Positions 46,083 to 58,981 of a stretch of DNA of 64,000 nucleotides are shown here, piece by piece. Position 1 is the first letter of the stretch. Every line of letters starts with the position of its first letter. A model generated the notes under the pieces. That model ran no database searches. It was not told the origin of the DNA and worked only from the letters and a program-made list of their open reading frames with translations. Position numbers and translations under genes: made by a program. Source of the DNA: Flavobacteriaceae bacterium (GTDB lineage: Bacteria > Bacteroidota > Bacteroidia > Flavobacteriales > Flavobacteriaceae); the NCBI GenBank assembly GCA_018402205.1, contig JAGYIX010000003.1, positions 729,287 through 793,286 on the forward strand, read 5' to 3'.

Positions 46083-48856
46083 ATGAGTTTTAAAAATAGC
46101 CTCATAGGGTTAACCGCTTGGGTGGCCCTTTTCAGCTTCGAAAAGGCAGCGGCTCAAGACCGAGACCTGACCTACGAAGAAAAAATTCGAACCTACACTA
46201 CCGACACGCGCTTTTATCCGTCTTCAATCGCGCGCATTGTAGACCACCCGACCATACCGTCTCCGCTCAAACATTTCGGTACGATCATTGGCGAACCCGG
46301 AGTCATGCACAACACAACTGAAATTTACAACTACTACAAAACCTTGGCTGCGGCGTCTGAACGCATTAGGGTACAGCAGATGGGCATTAGCGAAGAAGGC
46401 CGCGCCATTAACTTGGTGCTCATAGCTGATGAGGGCACTCTGGCCAATGCTGAAGAATACAAAGCGCTGTTGGCCGAGCTTTCTGATCCGCGTAAAACCG
46501 ATGAGAAGCGCGCGGCAGAATTAGTCAAAAAAGGCAAAAGTGTTTACTACCTCAACGGCGGAATGCACTCCACCGAGATGGGATCACCCGAGATGTTGAT
46601 GGAGCTAGCCTATAGACTGATAACCGACGAGTCTGAAGAAATCAAGCACATTCGCGAAAATGTGATCGTGTTAATCAATCCGGTTTCTGAACCCGACGGA
46701 CGCGACAAGCAGGTAGACTGGTACCACCGCTACACCAAATTTCGCACCGAATGGGACGATGGGTATCCGCGCTCCACTCCGTATTGGGGTAAATACGTTT
46801 TTCACGACAACAATCGTGATGGGCTTCAGATCACACAGGCCATCACCAAAAACATCTTTAAAATTTACTACGAATGGCACCCCAACATCATGCTCGACCT
46901 TCACGAGTCGGTGCCGCTGCTCTATATCTCTACCGGAACGGGGCCCTACAACGACAATGTAGACCCTATTACCATTGGCGAGTGGCAAACCATAGCGAAT
47001 TACGAGATGACCAGCCTTTCGGCTCAGGGGCTTCCCGGAGTATTTCACTGGGCCTTTTACGACGGATGGTGGCCTGGATACGGCGTATGGGTGGCCAACA
47101 CGCACAATTCGGTGGGCCGCTTTTACGAGACCTTCGGCAACGCCGGAGCCAACACCTATCTGCGCGACCTCACCAAGAGTAAATACGCCGGCGACAACGT
47201 GACTTCTAGAGAATGGTACCGGCCAGACCCCGCATCGGGCATGGTAAATTGGTCTGCCCGAAACAACACCAACTACATGCAAGCCGGAGTTTTGGCCTCA
47301 CTCACCTATGCTGCCGACAACCGAGAAGGGCTGCTTAAGAACTTTTACCAGAAAGGGGTGAACAACACCCGCTTTGCCGAAAAAAATAAGATCAAACAGT
47401 TTACCATTCCGGCGGCTCAACGCGATCCGTCTATGGCGGCCTATTTAGTAAATCAACTGCGCGCTCAGGGCATAGAGGTGCACCAGGTAATCGAGGGTGA
47501 AGATGCCGGATCTTATGTGATCAAACTTGACCAGCCCTACAGTAAGCTGGCCTATGATCTCTTAACCGAACAGAATTACCCCAAAGATGCCAAGTTTCCG
47601 CCCTACGATGCCATCGCGTGGACGCTCAGCATGCTCTATGGGGTAGAGGTTGAGAAAAATGAAAGCTTCACCCATGAGGCAGATCAGTTAGCGCTAGTCG
47701 AAGAAGAGGTGCGCTATGAAGCAACAGCCGCTGGCGTAGCGACTGATTACGTATTGGATTATTCGGCTCAATCTACAGCCCTATCTGCCCTTTACGCGCT
47801 AAAGAATTATGGAAAAAATGTGAAGGCCATGACCTCAGACACGCCTTTACTTCTAGCCAACGACACCCTGGCGGCCGGATCTATCGTCTTTAAAGGATTA
47901 ACTGCAGCTCAAGCGAGCCGCTTGGCGGCCGACTTTGAAATCGATCTTAAGGCAGCAAGCGAAATTTCGGGCGAGCTACGAGCCATTAGCCTGCCCAAAG
48001 TGGCCGTATTTCACAGCTGGACAGACACTCAGGCAGAGGGATGGGTGCGCTTCACGCTTGAGCAGCGCAACATTCCGTACACCAGCATCGACAAAGACGA
48101 CTTAAAGTCGGGCAAGCTGCGTTCACAATTCGACGTGATCGTCATTCCGCATCAGAGGGGAGACGCCAAGCGCTTTATTCACGGCGTAGACGACGCCTTT
48201 GGGCCCATGCCTTTCACCAAGACCAAAGACTTTCCGTCTCACGGATACCCCGACGCCAGCCCTGACATAACCGGAGGGCCTGGATTTGAGGGAGTGCACG
48301 AACTCGGCGAGTTTGTGAAACAAGGAGGCGTTCTAGTGGCTCTAGACAACAGTGCTGCCATAGTTGCAGATCTAGGAATCAGCTCAGCCCTGAGCAGCCA
48401 TCAGCCATCAAAACTCTTTCATCCGGGCTCTATAGTAACCGCTAAAGCACGTCAAGCAGCAAGCCCTATTCTTTACGGATACTCTGAACAGTTTCACCTC
48501 TACAAAGGCAACACTCCGCTGCTTCGAAGCGCGCTGAGAGACCGCTCTTATATGGTGGCCCAGTTCGGAGACGAGCCCCTTGCCGACGAAAAACCCTATG
48601 ATGGGGAGATTATGGGGGTACCAGCCGACGAGCAACCCCAAAAGCAAGAAGCCTCTGATGAAAAACCACGCAAATACGTGCGTTCGGGCATGGTGCGCAA
48701 CGAAAACGAAATCGTTGGGCATGGCGCCATCTTTAATGTGCCTCTTGGTAAAGGTCAAGTGGTATTTTTGCATTTAACCCGCTCAATCGCTACCTAAATC
48801 ATCACGATAGCGGCCTTTTCTGGAATACCCTTATACATTGGAATCACTTGAATTAA
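46083..48856 (+). CDS. secreted M14 zinc carboxypeptidase, C-terminus frameshifted
   Basis: A peptidase of the M14 (carboxypeptidase A) fold: signal peptide ending AAAQ, zinc ligands in GGMHSTEMGSPE (His, Glu) and DLHESV (His), and NPVSEPDGRD. It then continues through a beta-sandwich and a class I amidotransferase-like C-terminus. As given it stops at 48797. One missing T in the run 48765-48769 restores the family ending FNPLNRYLNHHDSGLFWNTL and a stop at 48856. The ATG at 46083 starts the signal peptide. The next gene begins 22 nt later. Confidence 0.87.
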
Positions 48857-48878
48857 TCGCTTATCTATTTCTTGCATT

Positions 48879-51387
48879 ATGAAAAAACTAGTTCTACTTC
48901 TTTCGCTTCTAATCGTAGCCGTATCGGCCACGGCTCAAGACTATTTTCTGAAGCGCTACACTCCTTTCCAGGCTAACATAAGCACTCCCGAAGCTTTCTT
49001 GGGGTACGGCATTGGAGAGCAGCACACCCGTCACGATCTCATTGTAGCTTATTTATCGTCGGTTGCACAACAGAGCGAGCGCGCCAAGCTTATCGAGTAT
49101 GGCCGCACCCATGAAGGTCGAAAGCTGGTTATGCTCGTAGTTTCAACACCAGACAACCTAGCTCGATTAGATGAAATTCAATCGGAACACCTAAAGTCAA
49201 TCGATCCAAGCAACAGCTCCCAAACCGATACCCAATTACCGCTGATTATAAACTTGGCCTATAATGTACATGGCAATGAACCCTCAAGTTCTGAAGCAGC
49301 CCTATTGGCCGCCTATACCCTTGCGGCTTCTGATCATGCCGAAGTACAAGATTATCTAAAAAACGCGGTAATTTTCATAGACCCTACTATCAACCCAGAT
49401 GGGCGCGACAGACATACCTACTGGGCCAACATGTACAAGGCGTCTCCGCTCGTGGCCGACCCTCAAGACGCCGAACACAACGAATACTGGCCTGGCGGAC
49501 GCACCAACCACTACTGGTTTGACCTGAATCGCGATTGGATTCTCGCAGTAAACCCCGAAAGCCAGGGCAAGCTCAACTGGTACCATCAGTGGTACCCCAA
49601 CGTGGTGACTGACTTTCACGAAATGGGCACTCAAAGCACCTATTTCTTTGAGCCCATGAAAACCAACGGATCGCTTGACCCCATAATGCCCAAAGAGAAC
49701 TACGAAGACCTCAACGAAATGTTCGGCGGATACTTCTCAAAGGCCCTAGACTCTATCGGATCGTTTTACTTTTCAAGAGAGGTCTTTGACGGAACCTATC
49801 CGGGTTACGGCTCTTCATACCCCGACCTTCAAGGAGGTCTCGGATTATTGTTCGAGCAAGCAAGCTCTAGAGGGCTAAAGCAAACCACCGCCTTTGGCGA
49901 AATCACCTTTGCCTTTACCATACGCAATCAGTTTGTTTCGAGTATGGCCACCCTTAAAGCGGCCACCGAAAACAAGGCGTTTATGCGCAACTACCAGCGC
50001 GACTTTTTCAAGAGTGCGCTGAGCCGAGCTGCGAAGAATCCGGTCAAGGCCTACGCCTTTTCAGAGCCCGACAGAAACAAGGCCAAGGCCTTTTTAACGC
50101 TAATGGAGCGCCACCAAGGTTCAGGTACACAAAGACGCTAATACCTATGTGATTAAGACCGATCAACCGCAATACCGCATTGTTCAGACAGCCTTTGAAA
50201 CCTACGAAAAATACCGAGACAGCGTTTACTACGATGCGTCTGCCTGGTCATTGGCCAACTTTTACCAACTCAACTACAGGCCACTAACCAAGTTGCCCTC
50301 GAAGCTCACAACGGTTTTGTCTGAAGACCTGAAAGCAAACACCAAGGTCAGTGAAAAGGCCTACGCCTATGTTATTGACGCCTTAGACTACAATCTGCCC
50401 GCCCTAACCTATGCCCTTCAGAAAGAGGGTGTAGTGCCTATGGTCGCCACCAAGCCCTTTGAGGTGATGACCGATGGCAAAAAAAAGGCCTTCAATTACG
50501 GATCGCTCATTATTCCGGTATCGCTTCAGAAGAAATCGCCTCAAGAATTGGCAGCACTACTCCAAAAAGAGGCTACTCGACTCAACATCGAGGTTTCGGC
50601 CACCTCAACCGGATGGAGCAGCTCAGGGGTAGACCTCGGAAGCCGCTTTATGAGGCCCCTGAAGACGCCTAAAGCAGCCATGCTCATAGGTACAGGTACT
50701 CGGTCTAGCGAATCTGGAGAGATTTGGCATCTTTTAGACACCCGAGTGGGCATGCCCATCACCAAACTGCCTCTGCGCAACCTGTCACGTGTTTCGCTAG
50801 ATAAATACACAGAGCTCGTGCTGGTTTCGGGAACGTATCCAGAGAGCCTGGCCACCAAACTCAAAGAATGGGTGAGTAAAGGCAACACGCTGATCACCAT
50901 TGGATCTGCCTCTAGCTGGGCAATTGACAAAAAAGTGGTTGACGAAAAACTGATCGAGGCTCCTGAAGCTCCTGAAACGGTAGAGTCGCTTCCGTATGTA
51001 GAGTCTGGAGAACACATCGGAAGGGAATCTATAGGCGGTGTTTTTGTGAATGCTGAACTCGACCTGACGCATCCGCTGGGATTCGGCTATTCGCGTTCGG
51101 TGCTCCCTATTTACAAAAACAATACGGTATGGCTAGCTCCGAGTAAAAATGCCTACTCTACCGCAGCCAAGTACACCGCAGACGCCCACCTAGACGGATA
51201 CATCTCTGAAAAGAACAAGCGCGAATTCTTGGGCAAATCGGCCTCGGTTATCGTTAGCCCTATAGGGTCAGGCCGGGTAATCCTTTTCGCCGACGATCCT
51301 AACTTTAGAGGAACCACTTATGGTACTAACCGCCTATTTTTAAACGCGCTATTCTTAGGGCAACACATTAATGTTCCTAAGGGTTAA
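48879..51387 (+). CDS. secreted M14 zinc carboxypeptidase, frameshifted
   Basis: A second M14 peptidase, paralogous to the upstream gene: signal peptide ending ATAQ, NVHGNEPSSSEAAL (His, Glu ligands), INPDGRDR, DFHEMG (His). One surplus base near 50114-50115 splits it; reading through gives ERHKVQVHKDANTYVIKTDQPQYRIVQ, a typical family continuation, and about 835 residues. It ends 5 nt before the next gene. Tandem M14 pairs occur in other Bacteroidota. Confidence 0.85.
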
Positions 51388-51392
51388 GCGTT

Positions 51393-53833
51393 ATGAGAGG
51401 TCTTTACGCGTTATTTTTTGGTCTTATTCTCTTTGCTTTCTGGGGCTGCTCGAGGCCTGATAAAGCGGTAGTGCTTCAGACCGAAGCGCTTGAGATGACC
51501 CTAAGCAGCAGCGGAAATCTCACACAACTCATCGACAAAAGCACGGGGCAGCACTATCTTTCTGATGCGGTTGCTTCTCCGCTTGTGCAGCTAAACGTTC
51601 AGGGTGAAATTCAGACTCCTAAATCGCTACGGCGTGAAGAAGACCTTTTACAGCTCGAATTCAAAAACAACCTGAGCCTGAGTATACGAGTAAAAGAGCA
51701 CCCAAGTCACTTGAGCTTTGAGGTGGTTGAGGCCAATCGCCTAGAAGAAATCGAATGGCTGGCATGGGGGCCGTATGCCAACACCATTAACCAGCAGATC
51801 GGAGAAACCGTTGGTGTGGTACGCGGAGAATCGTTTGCACTGGGCATTCAATCGCTGAATATAAAAACCCTAGGCGGATATCCCTGGTACGACAACGACA
51901 CCACCCCGCAACTGGATATTTTTGAGCAAGACGACTACTCCGACCTCAGTGAAGAAGGAAAGCGCGAGACGCTTTACCGCGTTGAGGCCGCCAAACCAGA
52001 GCCCTTCGGAAGCACGCTTCAGGCCTACGTCAGAAACCGCTTTAACGAGCGGGTGGTCTCAAACCTGAATCACGACTACTTTGTCTCGCCGATCTACGAC
52101 GATCAAGGTATTGTAGGCTCAAAAGTTGCCCTATTTGGCGTGCCCGTTGATCAAACCCTAGAGACCATCGGAGCCATTGAAATCGCCGAGTCTTTGCCTC
52201 ATCCTCAGATCGATGGCCAGTGGGGAAAAACGGCCAAAGGAGCCGCTGCCGCCTACCTGATTTACGACTTCACCGAAGCCACCATCGACCAGGCCATAGC
52301 GCTGACTAAGCAAGCTGGGCTCAACTATCTGTACCACTCAGATCCGTTTAAGAATTGGGGGCATTTCGAGCTAAAAGAAGAAGCCTTTCCCAATGGATGG
52401 GACGGGCTGAAAGCCTGCGTAGACAAAGCCGCCCAATCAGGCATTTATGTGGGGGTGCACACCTTGTCTAACTTTATCACCCCGAACGATCCGTACGTTA
52501 CCCCCGTACCCGACCAACGGCTCGGAAGCGTGGGCTACTCTAGCCTGAGTGCAAGCGTATTGACGCCACTCAAACCGAAATTCCCATTGAGGCCGCTGAG
52601 TTTTTCGATCAGTACGCAAACAATAACCTCAAAACGGTGCGAATCGGAGATGAACTCATTCGCTACAACGCCGTAAGCAGCGAGGCTCCATTTAAACTAC
52701 TCGACTGCGAACGAGGCGCATGGCAAACAACCGCGTCGGCTCATGATAGCGGTCAGAGGGTGAGCAAATTAGCCGATCACGCCTATAAGGTATTTCTCAC
52801 TGATCCCGCGCTCTCTGTAGAAATGGCCGAAAATCTAGCGGCGCTTTACACGCACACGGGGCTTAGACAAATCTCTTTTGACGGCCTTGAGGGCAATCGC
52901 TCTACCGGGATGGGCAATTACGGAGAACTCCTATTCACCAGCAGCTGGTACAACAGCCTATCGGATACACTTAGGTCGCATCTGATCATTGACGCGAGTA
53001 GAACCACTCATTTTTTCTGGCACACCTATTCGCGCATGAACTGGGGTGAGCCCTGGTACGCTGGTTTTCGCGAAAGTCAGACCGAGTATCGACTAAAAAA
53101 TCAGGCCTATTTTGAGCGCAACATGATGCCGAATATGCTCGGATGGTTCAGCCTGCGCCCAAACACCACCCTAGAAGACATCGAGTGGATGCTCGCAAGA
53201 TCAGCCGCCTACGACGCAGGCTATGCCTTTGTGGTGCGCGACGAGGCCCTACAGCAAAACGGACAGCTATCCGCCATCTTTGAACGCATCGCCGCCTGGG
53301 AAAAGTTGCGCATGAGCGCCGCCTTTAGCCCCGATCAAAAAGAGCGCATGAAAAGCATAGAAACCGAGTTTGAGCTTGAATACCGCGATAAAGAGGCCTA
53401 CGGAATCCGTCAAATTCACACCATGCGTTTTGCGCACGAGGCCAAAATCCGACAACCCGGAGAGCCGCTGTACACCAGCTTTTCATTCGACAACCCCGTA
53501 GGTGAGACCGATCTCTATTTTACACTGACCGCACAAAACGCGGATATTTCTGACGCGGTCATAGAGCTCAATAACCGTAAAACGATCAAGTTGCCGGTGC
53601 GTCTTTTAGCAGGTCAATCGCTGCGCTATCTATCTAAAGGTTCTGCCGAAATTGTCGATCGCAACCTACAGCTTATAAAACGCATACCTATAGCTGCCGA
53701 GGCCCTCAAGCTCGCTTCAGGAGCACAGACTATTCAAGTCGATGCGCACTTTGACGGCGCCGAAGAAAACGCAGCCTTAAAAATTGAACTGCGATTGGCA
53801 GATCAGGTCGAGCCCTTAGCCGCTAACCGTTAA
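51393..53833 (+). CDS. lipoprotein resembling a glycoside hydrolase, frameshifted
   Basis: About 812 residues with a lipobox LFAFWGC. The N-terminal ~260 residues look like the beta-sandwich of alpha-galactosidase-type enzymes. The middle reads like a TIM barrel (LIYDFTEATIDQAIALTKQAGLNYLYH, GIYVGVHTLSNFITPND, ISFDGLEG), and a C-terminal beta domain follows. Candidate catalytic acids are in ISFDGLEG and VVRDEAL. One missing base near 52553-52556 splits it. I cannot assign a CAZy family. It follows the M14 pair by 5 nt, so an operon is likely. Confidence 0.65.
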
Positions 53834-53838
53834 CTTTA
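53831..53838 (+). promoter_or_regulatory. possible -7 element before the SDR gene
   Basis: TAACTTTA, one base off TAnnTTTG, overlaps the stop of the lipoprotein gene and is 26 nt before the SDR start. Confidence 0.3.
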
Positions 53839-53863
53839 TACTTTTAAGCAATCCTTAAATGCT

Positions 53864-54620
53864 ATGAGCCAAAAGACCGCTCTAATCACCGGAGCCAGCA
53901 GTGGAATAGGCTGGGCCACCGCCCAAGCCTTAGACAAGCACAACTTTCAATTCATTTTGTGCGGAAGGCGTGAAGACCGCCTGCACGAATTGGCTCAGAC
54001 ACTCACCAACAAGTCAACCCTATTGACCTTTGATGTACGCGATTATCAAGAAGTTCAATCCGCTATCGCATCGCTGCCCGAAGCATTTCGCACCATTGAT
54101 CTGCTTGATTAACAATGCCGGAAACGCTCATGGGCTCGATCCGATACAATCAGCCTCTATAGACGACTGGGATGCCATGATAGACTCTAATGTAAAGGGG
54201 CTCTTTTACGTCACCAAAGCGGTGCTGCCTTTTATACCTAAAGGCCAATCGGCTCAAATCATTAACATGGGTTCTACCGCAGCCAAGCAAGCCTATGCGA
54301 ACGGCTCGGTTTACTGCGCCAGCAAGGCAGCCGTTGACAAGTTTACCGAAGGGCTTCGGTTAGATTTGCTCTCAGAGCGCATTAGGGTAGCGGCGATTCA
54401 TCCGGGGCTGGTGCACACCGAATTCTCAGCGGTGCGCTTCAAAGGAGATCAGCAAAAGGCAGAAAAAGTTTACCAAGGGGCCAACCCCCTATACGCAGAA
54501 GATGTAGCCGAAATCATCGCCTTTATGGCGACCCGCCCACCGCATGTAAATGTTGCCGATGTGGTGGTTATGCCTTCAAGTCAAGGCAATGCGTTTACGC
54601 TGCTCAGAAACGAAAATTAA
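53864..54620 (+). CDS. short-chain dehydrogenase/reductase, one frameshift
   Basis: A classical SDR of ~250 residues. The NADP-binding TGASSGIG is at the N-terminus. The NNAG motif is only restored when a surplus G at 54107 is ignored (IDLL, then INNAG). The active site YCASK (Tyr-x-x-x-Lys) and HPGLVHTEF follow. It resembles YdfG-type hydroxy-acid or serine dehydrogenases, but the substrate is not certain. Confidence 0.85.
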
Positions 54621-54631
54621 GGGAAAAGCTC

Positions 54632-55506
54632 TTATCTATTCACCGCCTTAAGGCTCATATCGAGTACCTCAGCTGAATAAATGATGCTGCCCATGGAGAC
54701 GTAATCTACGCCCGTTTCTGCTATAGACACGACGTTACTCAAGTTAATGCCTCCAGAGGCCTCCGTTGGTATTCGGCCGTCAATCCATGCAAGCGCCTCT
54801 CGCAGTCTAACGGTGCTCATATTGTCTAATAGTATGCGCGTTATGCGCCCCTGATAGGCTAGACAAGCGTCAACCTCTTCAATCGTGCGCGTTTCAACCA
54901 CAATAGGCAGGTTCTTCGATTGCCGTTTCAGATAGGCCAAGGTTTTTTCAATGGCCTGCGCGACACCTCCCGCATAATCGATGTGATTGTCTTTGAGCAT
55001 GATCATATCGTACAGCCCTATACGGTGGTTTTCTCCGCCCCCTATTTGAACGGCCCACTTCTCGGCGATTCTAAAGTTGGGGGTAGTTTTTCGGGTGTCG
55101 AGCACTCGGCAATTGGTGTGTGCTATAAGCTGCTGCACTTTGTGCGTTAACGTGGCTATTCCACTCATGCGCTGCAGGCAATTGAGCACCAAGCGCTCGG
55201 TAGAAAGTAGCGATGCCTGAGGGCCCTCTACCCTAAAGGCAATGGCTCCCTCTTGAATAGAATCCCCATCATCTAGAGTGAGGCGTGAAGCGAATACGCT
55301 GATCGTAATGCGCAAAAATGCGTCGGGCCATTTCTATGCCGGCTATAACACCTTTGAGCCTTTACAAGGCAATCGGCAGCCCCAAAAGCATTTGGGTCTA
55401 AACAAGCAAGGGCACTAGCGTCACCAGAGCCAATGTCTTCGGCTAAGGCCAAAGTTATAAACTGTTTAAGGGCACTCTCGAATGCGGCTGACTGGGTGTT
55501 AAGCAT
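54632..55506 (-). CDS. nadC: nicotinate-nucleotide pyrophosphorylase, two frameshifts
   Basis: Quinolinate phosphoribosyltransferase that forms nicotinate mononucleotide. The N-terminal ALAEDIGSGD motif, the RMSGIAT helix, RVLDTRKTTP, the KDNH loop and ASGGIN are all present. Two surplus bases, at 55353-55355 and 55282-55283, break the frame; without them the sequence reads KAQGVIAGIEMARRIF and FTLTLDDGDSIQEG. Its ATG overlaps nadB by 8 nt. It is the last gene of the nadABC operon. Confidence 0.93.
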
Positions 55507-57062
55507 AGTCTTGATTATAAAAAACGCCCTTGTTCTCTGTGGCTTGCTGGGCTTGCTTAATGATCAGATATCCTACATTCACCATATTTCGAAGCTCCAA
55601 AAGTTGAGGGGTTAGTTTGTTTTGGCTATAAATAGCTTGGGTACGCAGGTAAAAATACTCCAGCTCTTTCTCGGCCTGCGTTAAGGTAGCGGTGGTCTTA
55701 AAAATACCCACCTTGTCTGACATGAGCTCCTGCACCCCTTTCTTGAGACTACTCAGTTCGTGAGACTGCCGATCTATAATCGAATGCGCGTGATTCCACT
55801 CGGGTATAGCCTCAAAATAGACTGATGCAAAAGTACCCTCTGTCAAGGTGTCAAGAGTAGATTCAACCGCCGAATGGGCGTACACTAGGGCTTCTAGCAA
55901 CGAATTTGAGGCTAGTCGATTCGCCCCGTGAAGGCCGGTGTGACTGCATTCTCCGATGGCGTACAATCGAGACAATGAGGTCTTGGCGTTGAGGTTTACA
56001 TCAATGCCTCCGCAAAAGTAATGGGCCGCTGGACGCACTGGAATGAGATCGATGGTTATATCTATGCCCACTTTTAAACAGTTTTCTGCGATAGACGGAA
56101 AGGCCTGCTAAAACAGCTTGAGCTTCGAGGTGTTTTAAACTGAGGTGTACATGAGAAGACCCCTGCTTTTTCATCTCCAACTCAATGGCTCTAGAAACAA
56201 TATCTCTAGAGGCTAACTCTCCTCTTGGGTCGTAATCGAATACAAAGCGTTGGCCTGCATCATTGAGTAGATGGCCTCCAAAACCCCGAACAGCCTCGGA
56301 GATCAAAAACGGAGCTCCGCCCACCTCAACGGCCAATGCGGTCGGATGAAACTGTACGTAGTGCAAATTCTCAATGCGCACCTTGGCGCGATAGGCGGCG
56401 GCTATTCCGTCTCCAGTGGCCGACTCAGGGTTGGTTGAATAGGCGTAAACCTGGGCTGCCCCTCCGGTAGAAAGCACGGTAACTTGGGCGGTTATTTTAA
56501 TCACGCTCAAACTCTCCAAAGAGATAACGTAAGCCCCATAACAGGCCTGTTTAGGGGCTTGATTGTGGTGGTGATCGGTAATCAGGTCTACTAAGGTGTG
56601 GTTCTCGAGCAACGAAATATTTGAAAGCGTTTGAAGTCGCTCGATTAGGGCGCGTTGAATCTCATAACCCGAACGGTCTTTATGGTGTACTATGCGGTGG
56701 GCGTTATGGCCTCCCTCTTTTCCGAGTTCGAGGGCTGCGTCTTCTGAAAGCCGATCAAATTCTGCCCCCCAGCGCATGAGTTGCTTCAGTCGATCAGGGC
56801 CCTGTTTAACCACCTTTTCGACCACTTTGAGATCGGCCAAACCGTCTGAGGCTTCAAGCGTATCGGCAACGTGTTTCTCAAAAGAGTCGGCGGCAAAATC
56901 TTGAACAACAGCAATTCCGCCTTGAGCGTATTTAGTATTCGACTCAAACGCTTCTCGCTTAGAAATGATCGTGATCGCAAGATCTTTTCGTCTTTCAGCT
57001 AGCTCTATGGCATAAGAGAGTCCGGCAATTCCCGAACCAATAACAAGTACGTCTGTAGTCAT
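55499..57062 (-). CDS. nadB: L-aspartate oxidase, one frameshift
   Basis: An FAD enzyme that oxidises aspartate to iminoaspartate, the first step of NAD synthesis. N-terminal VIGSGIAGLSYAIELAE, SKREAFESNTKYAQGGIA, and IPVRPAAHYFCGG near the substrate site. A surplus base at 56102-56103 shifts the frame; beyond it FPSIAENCLKVGIDI continues as expected. It lies 3 nt after nadA. Confidence 0.94.
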
Positions 57063-57065
57063 TTT

Positions 57066-58052
57066 TTATAGAGCCAGCATGCGTTCGATTGGCAGAAGAG
57101 CCTGCTGCATCAACTGAGCATCGAGTAGAATCTCAGGCTGTTCGTGCTCAAGACACAAGTAGAGTTTTTCGAGCGTATTGAGTTTCATAAAGGCACATTC
57201 ACTGCAGGCGCAGGTTTCGTCTTCAACCGGGGCTGCAATAAACGTCTTGTGCGGAGCGACCTTTTGCATTTCGTGCAGAATTCCGGCCTCAGTTCCGACA
57301 ATGAAGGTTTCGGCAGGGTCTTTTTGCACAAAAGAAAGCAGACCCGAGGTGCTTCCGATGTAATGCGCTATTTCAAGCACCTGTGACTCACTCTCTGGGT
57401 GAGCTATAAACTTGGCTTTTGGGTATTGCTTAGCAAGGGCCACTATTTTGTCAAAGCTAAAGGCCTCATGCACTATGCACGCTCCGTCCCATAGTATCAT
57501 GTCGCGGCCGGTCTCCTTGATCAGGTAGCGCCCTAGGTTTTTATCTGGAGCAAAAATAATTGGGGTATCTGGGTCTATAGACTCAATTACCGCGACCGCA
57601 TTTGAAGAGGTGCATACGATATCTGAGAGCGCCTTGATCTCTGCTGAACAATTGATATAGGTAACCACAACCGCTCCGGGATGCTTGGCCTTAAAGGCTG
57701 CAAATTGGTCGGGCGGACACGAGTCGGCCAACGAACATCCGGCCTTTAAGTCGGGCAAGAGCACTTTCTTAGACGGATTAATAATCTTCGCGGTCTCTGC
57801 CATAAAATGTACCCCGGCAAAGACTATGATATCGGCATCTACCCGCTGGGCAGCTTTGGCTAGGTAAAGACTGTCGCCTAGATAGTCGGCAATGTCTTGA
57901 ATGTCTTTAGTCTGGTAATAATGCGCAAGTAGCACTGCATTTTTCTTGGCTTTAAGCTCAATAATAGCCTCTTTTAAATCGATTCCCTTAGGAATGGGCA
58001 GGTCGAGGTATCCTTTAGTACGTAGAGACGAAGTTGAAAACGCTACACTCAT
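57066..58052 (-). CDS. nadA: quinolinate synthase A
   Basis: A 328-residue [4Fe-4S] enzyme that condenses iminoaspartate and dihydroxyacetone phosphate to quinolinate. It has [23 protein letters not shown] and the cluster-binding Cys regions around [12 protein letters not shown] and [12 protein letters not shown]. It is the first gene of the nadA-nadB-nadC operon, whose order and tight spacing are typical. Confidence 0.95.
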   Translation of the reverse strand: MSVAFSTSSLRTKGYLDLPIPKGIDLKEAIIELKAKKNAVLLAHYYQTKDIQDIADYLGDSLYLAKAAQRVDADIIVFAGVHFMAETAKIINPSKKVLLPDLKAGCSLADSCPPDQFAAFKAKHPGAVVVTYINCSAEIKALSDIVCTSSNAVAVIESIDPDTPIIFAPDKNLGRYLIKETGRDMILWDGACIVHEAFSFDKIVALAKQYPKAKFIAHPESESQVLEIAHYIGSTSGLLSFVQKDPAETFIVGTEAGILHEMQKVAPHKTFIAAPVEDETCACSECAFMKLNTLEKLYLCLEHEQPEILLDAQLMQQALLPIERMLAL

Positions 58053-58142
58053 GACTTGGTGAAGATTACAGTATAAAGTTAGCCCTTCTTAAGCAATGAG
58101 ACTAACTAGTGAATTTCTTTTTGAATGCCCCAACAAGGGGGT

Positions 58143-58150
58143 TAACTTTA
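58143..58150 (+). promoter_or_regulatory. possible -7 element before the UPF0173 gene
   Basis: TAACTTTA lies 21 nt before the ATG at 58172, one base off the consensus. Confidence 0.3.
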
Positions 58151-58171
58151 TAGCTCTAAAGCAAGAACGTC

Positions 58172-58849
58172 ATGAAAATTACTTTTCTGGGCCACGCCAG
58201 CCTTTCTATAGAGGTAAACCAAAAAGTTGTGGTGGTTGATCCGTTTATAAGTGGCAACCCTAAAAACGATCAAATTCGCCTAGACGATCTAAAAGCAGAC
58301 TACATTTTAGTTACCCATGCCCATCAAGACCATACGCTTGATGTCTTTAGCCTGGCAAAACAAACCGGCGCTACGCTGATCTCGAATTACGAGATCATTA
58401 CCCACTATGAGTCACAAGGCATTAAGGGGCACCCCATGAATCATGGAGGAAGCTACTGCTTTGAGTTTGGCACACTGAAATATGTCAATGCCATTCACAG
58501 TTCTAGTTTTGCCGATGGAAGCTACGGAGGTCAGCCCGGCGGATTCATTCTCTCAGCCGAAGGACAATCAATCTACATAGCTGGAGACACCGCCCTTAGT
58601 TACGACATGAAACTCATCGCAGAAGAATTCGACCTCGCATTGAGTATCTTGCCTGTAGGAGATAATTTTACCATGGGGTACGCCGACGCCCTCAAGGCCT
58701 CCCAGTTCTTAAACTGCAGCCGTGTCATGGGTTACCACTTTGACACCTTTGGATACATCGAGATGGACCACAAGGCCGCTAAAAAGCATTTTTTAGACTA
58801 TGGAGCATCGCTTGATCTTCTTGAAATCGGAGAGTCTTTGGTGGTCTAA
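58172..58849 (+). CDS. UPF0173 metallo-beta-lactamase-fold hydrolase
   Basis: A 225-residue cytoplasmic metal hydrolase. MKITFLGHASLSIE at the start, metal motif THAHQDHTLD, IAGDTALSYDMKLIAEEF and MGYHFDTFG are the UPF0173 signatures. The natural substrate is unknown. It is a single gene followed 6 nt later by tRNA-Arg. Confidence 0.93.
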   Translation: MKITFLGHASLSIEVNQKVVVVDPFISGNPKNDQIRLDDLKADYILVTHAHQDHTLDVFSLAKQTGATLISNYEIITHYESQGIKGHPMNHGGSYCFEFGTLKYVNAIHSSSFADGSYGGQPGGFILSAEGQSIYIAGDTALSYDMKLIAEEFDLALSILPVGDNFTMGYADALKASQFLNCSRVMGYHFDTFGYIEMDHKAAKKHFLDYGASLDLLEIGESLVV

Positions 58850-58855
58850 CATACT

Positions 58856-58926
58856 GGCCCCGTAGTTCAAGGGAAGAATAAGACCCTCCTAAGGTCAAGA
58901 TGCGTGTTCGAGTCACGCCGGGGCTA
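58856..58926 (+). tRNA. tRNA-Arg (anticodon CCT)
   Basis: A 71-nt cloverleaf. Acceptor GGCCCCG/CGGGGCT (closing pair G-U), anticodon loop CTCCTAA between GACC and GGTC, T arm GCGTG-TTCGAGT-CACGC. The D arm is weak and short, so one base could be missing, as in neighbouring genes. CCA is not encoded. Confidence 0.85.
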
Positions 58927-58981
58927 CAAATTCACTCGATTAGTTAACGTAACACTTGGCGTAAAAATGCGTCTACACAAC

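Noticed and set aside
46671..47282. 203-residue open frame antisense to the first M14 gene
   Set aside because: A shadow of GC-rich third positions in a strongly coding gene; no family resemblance.
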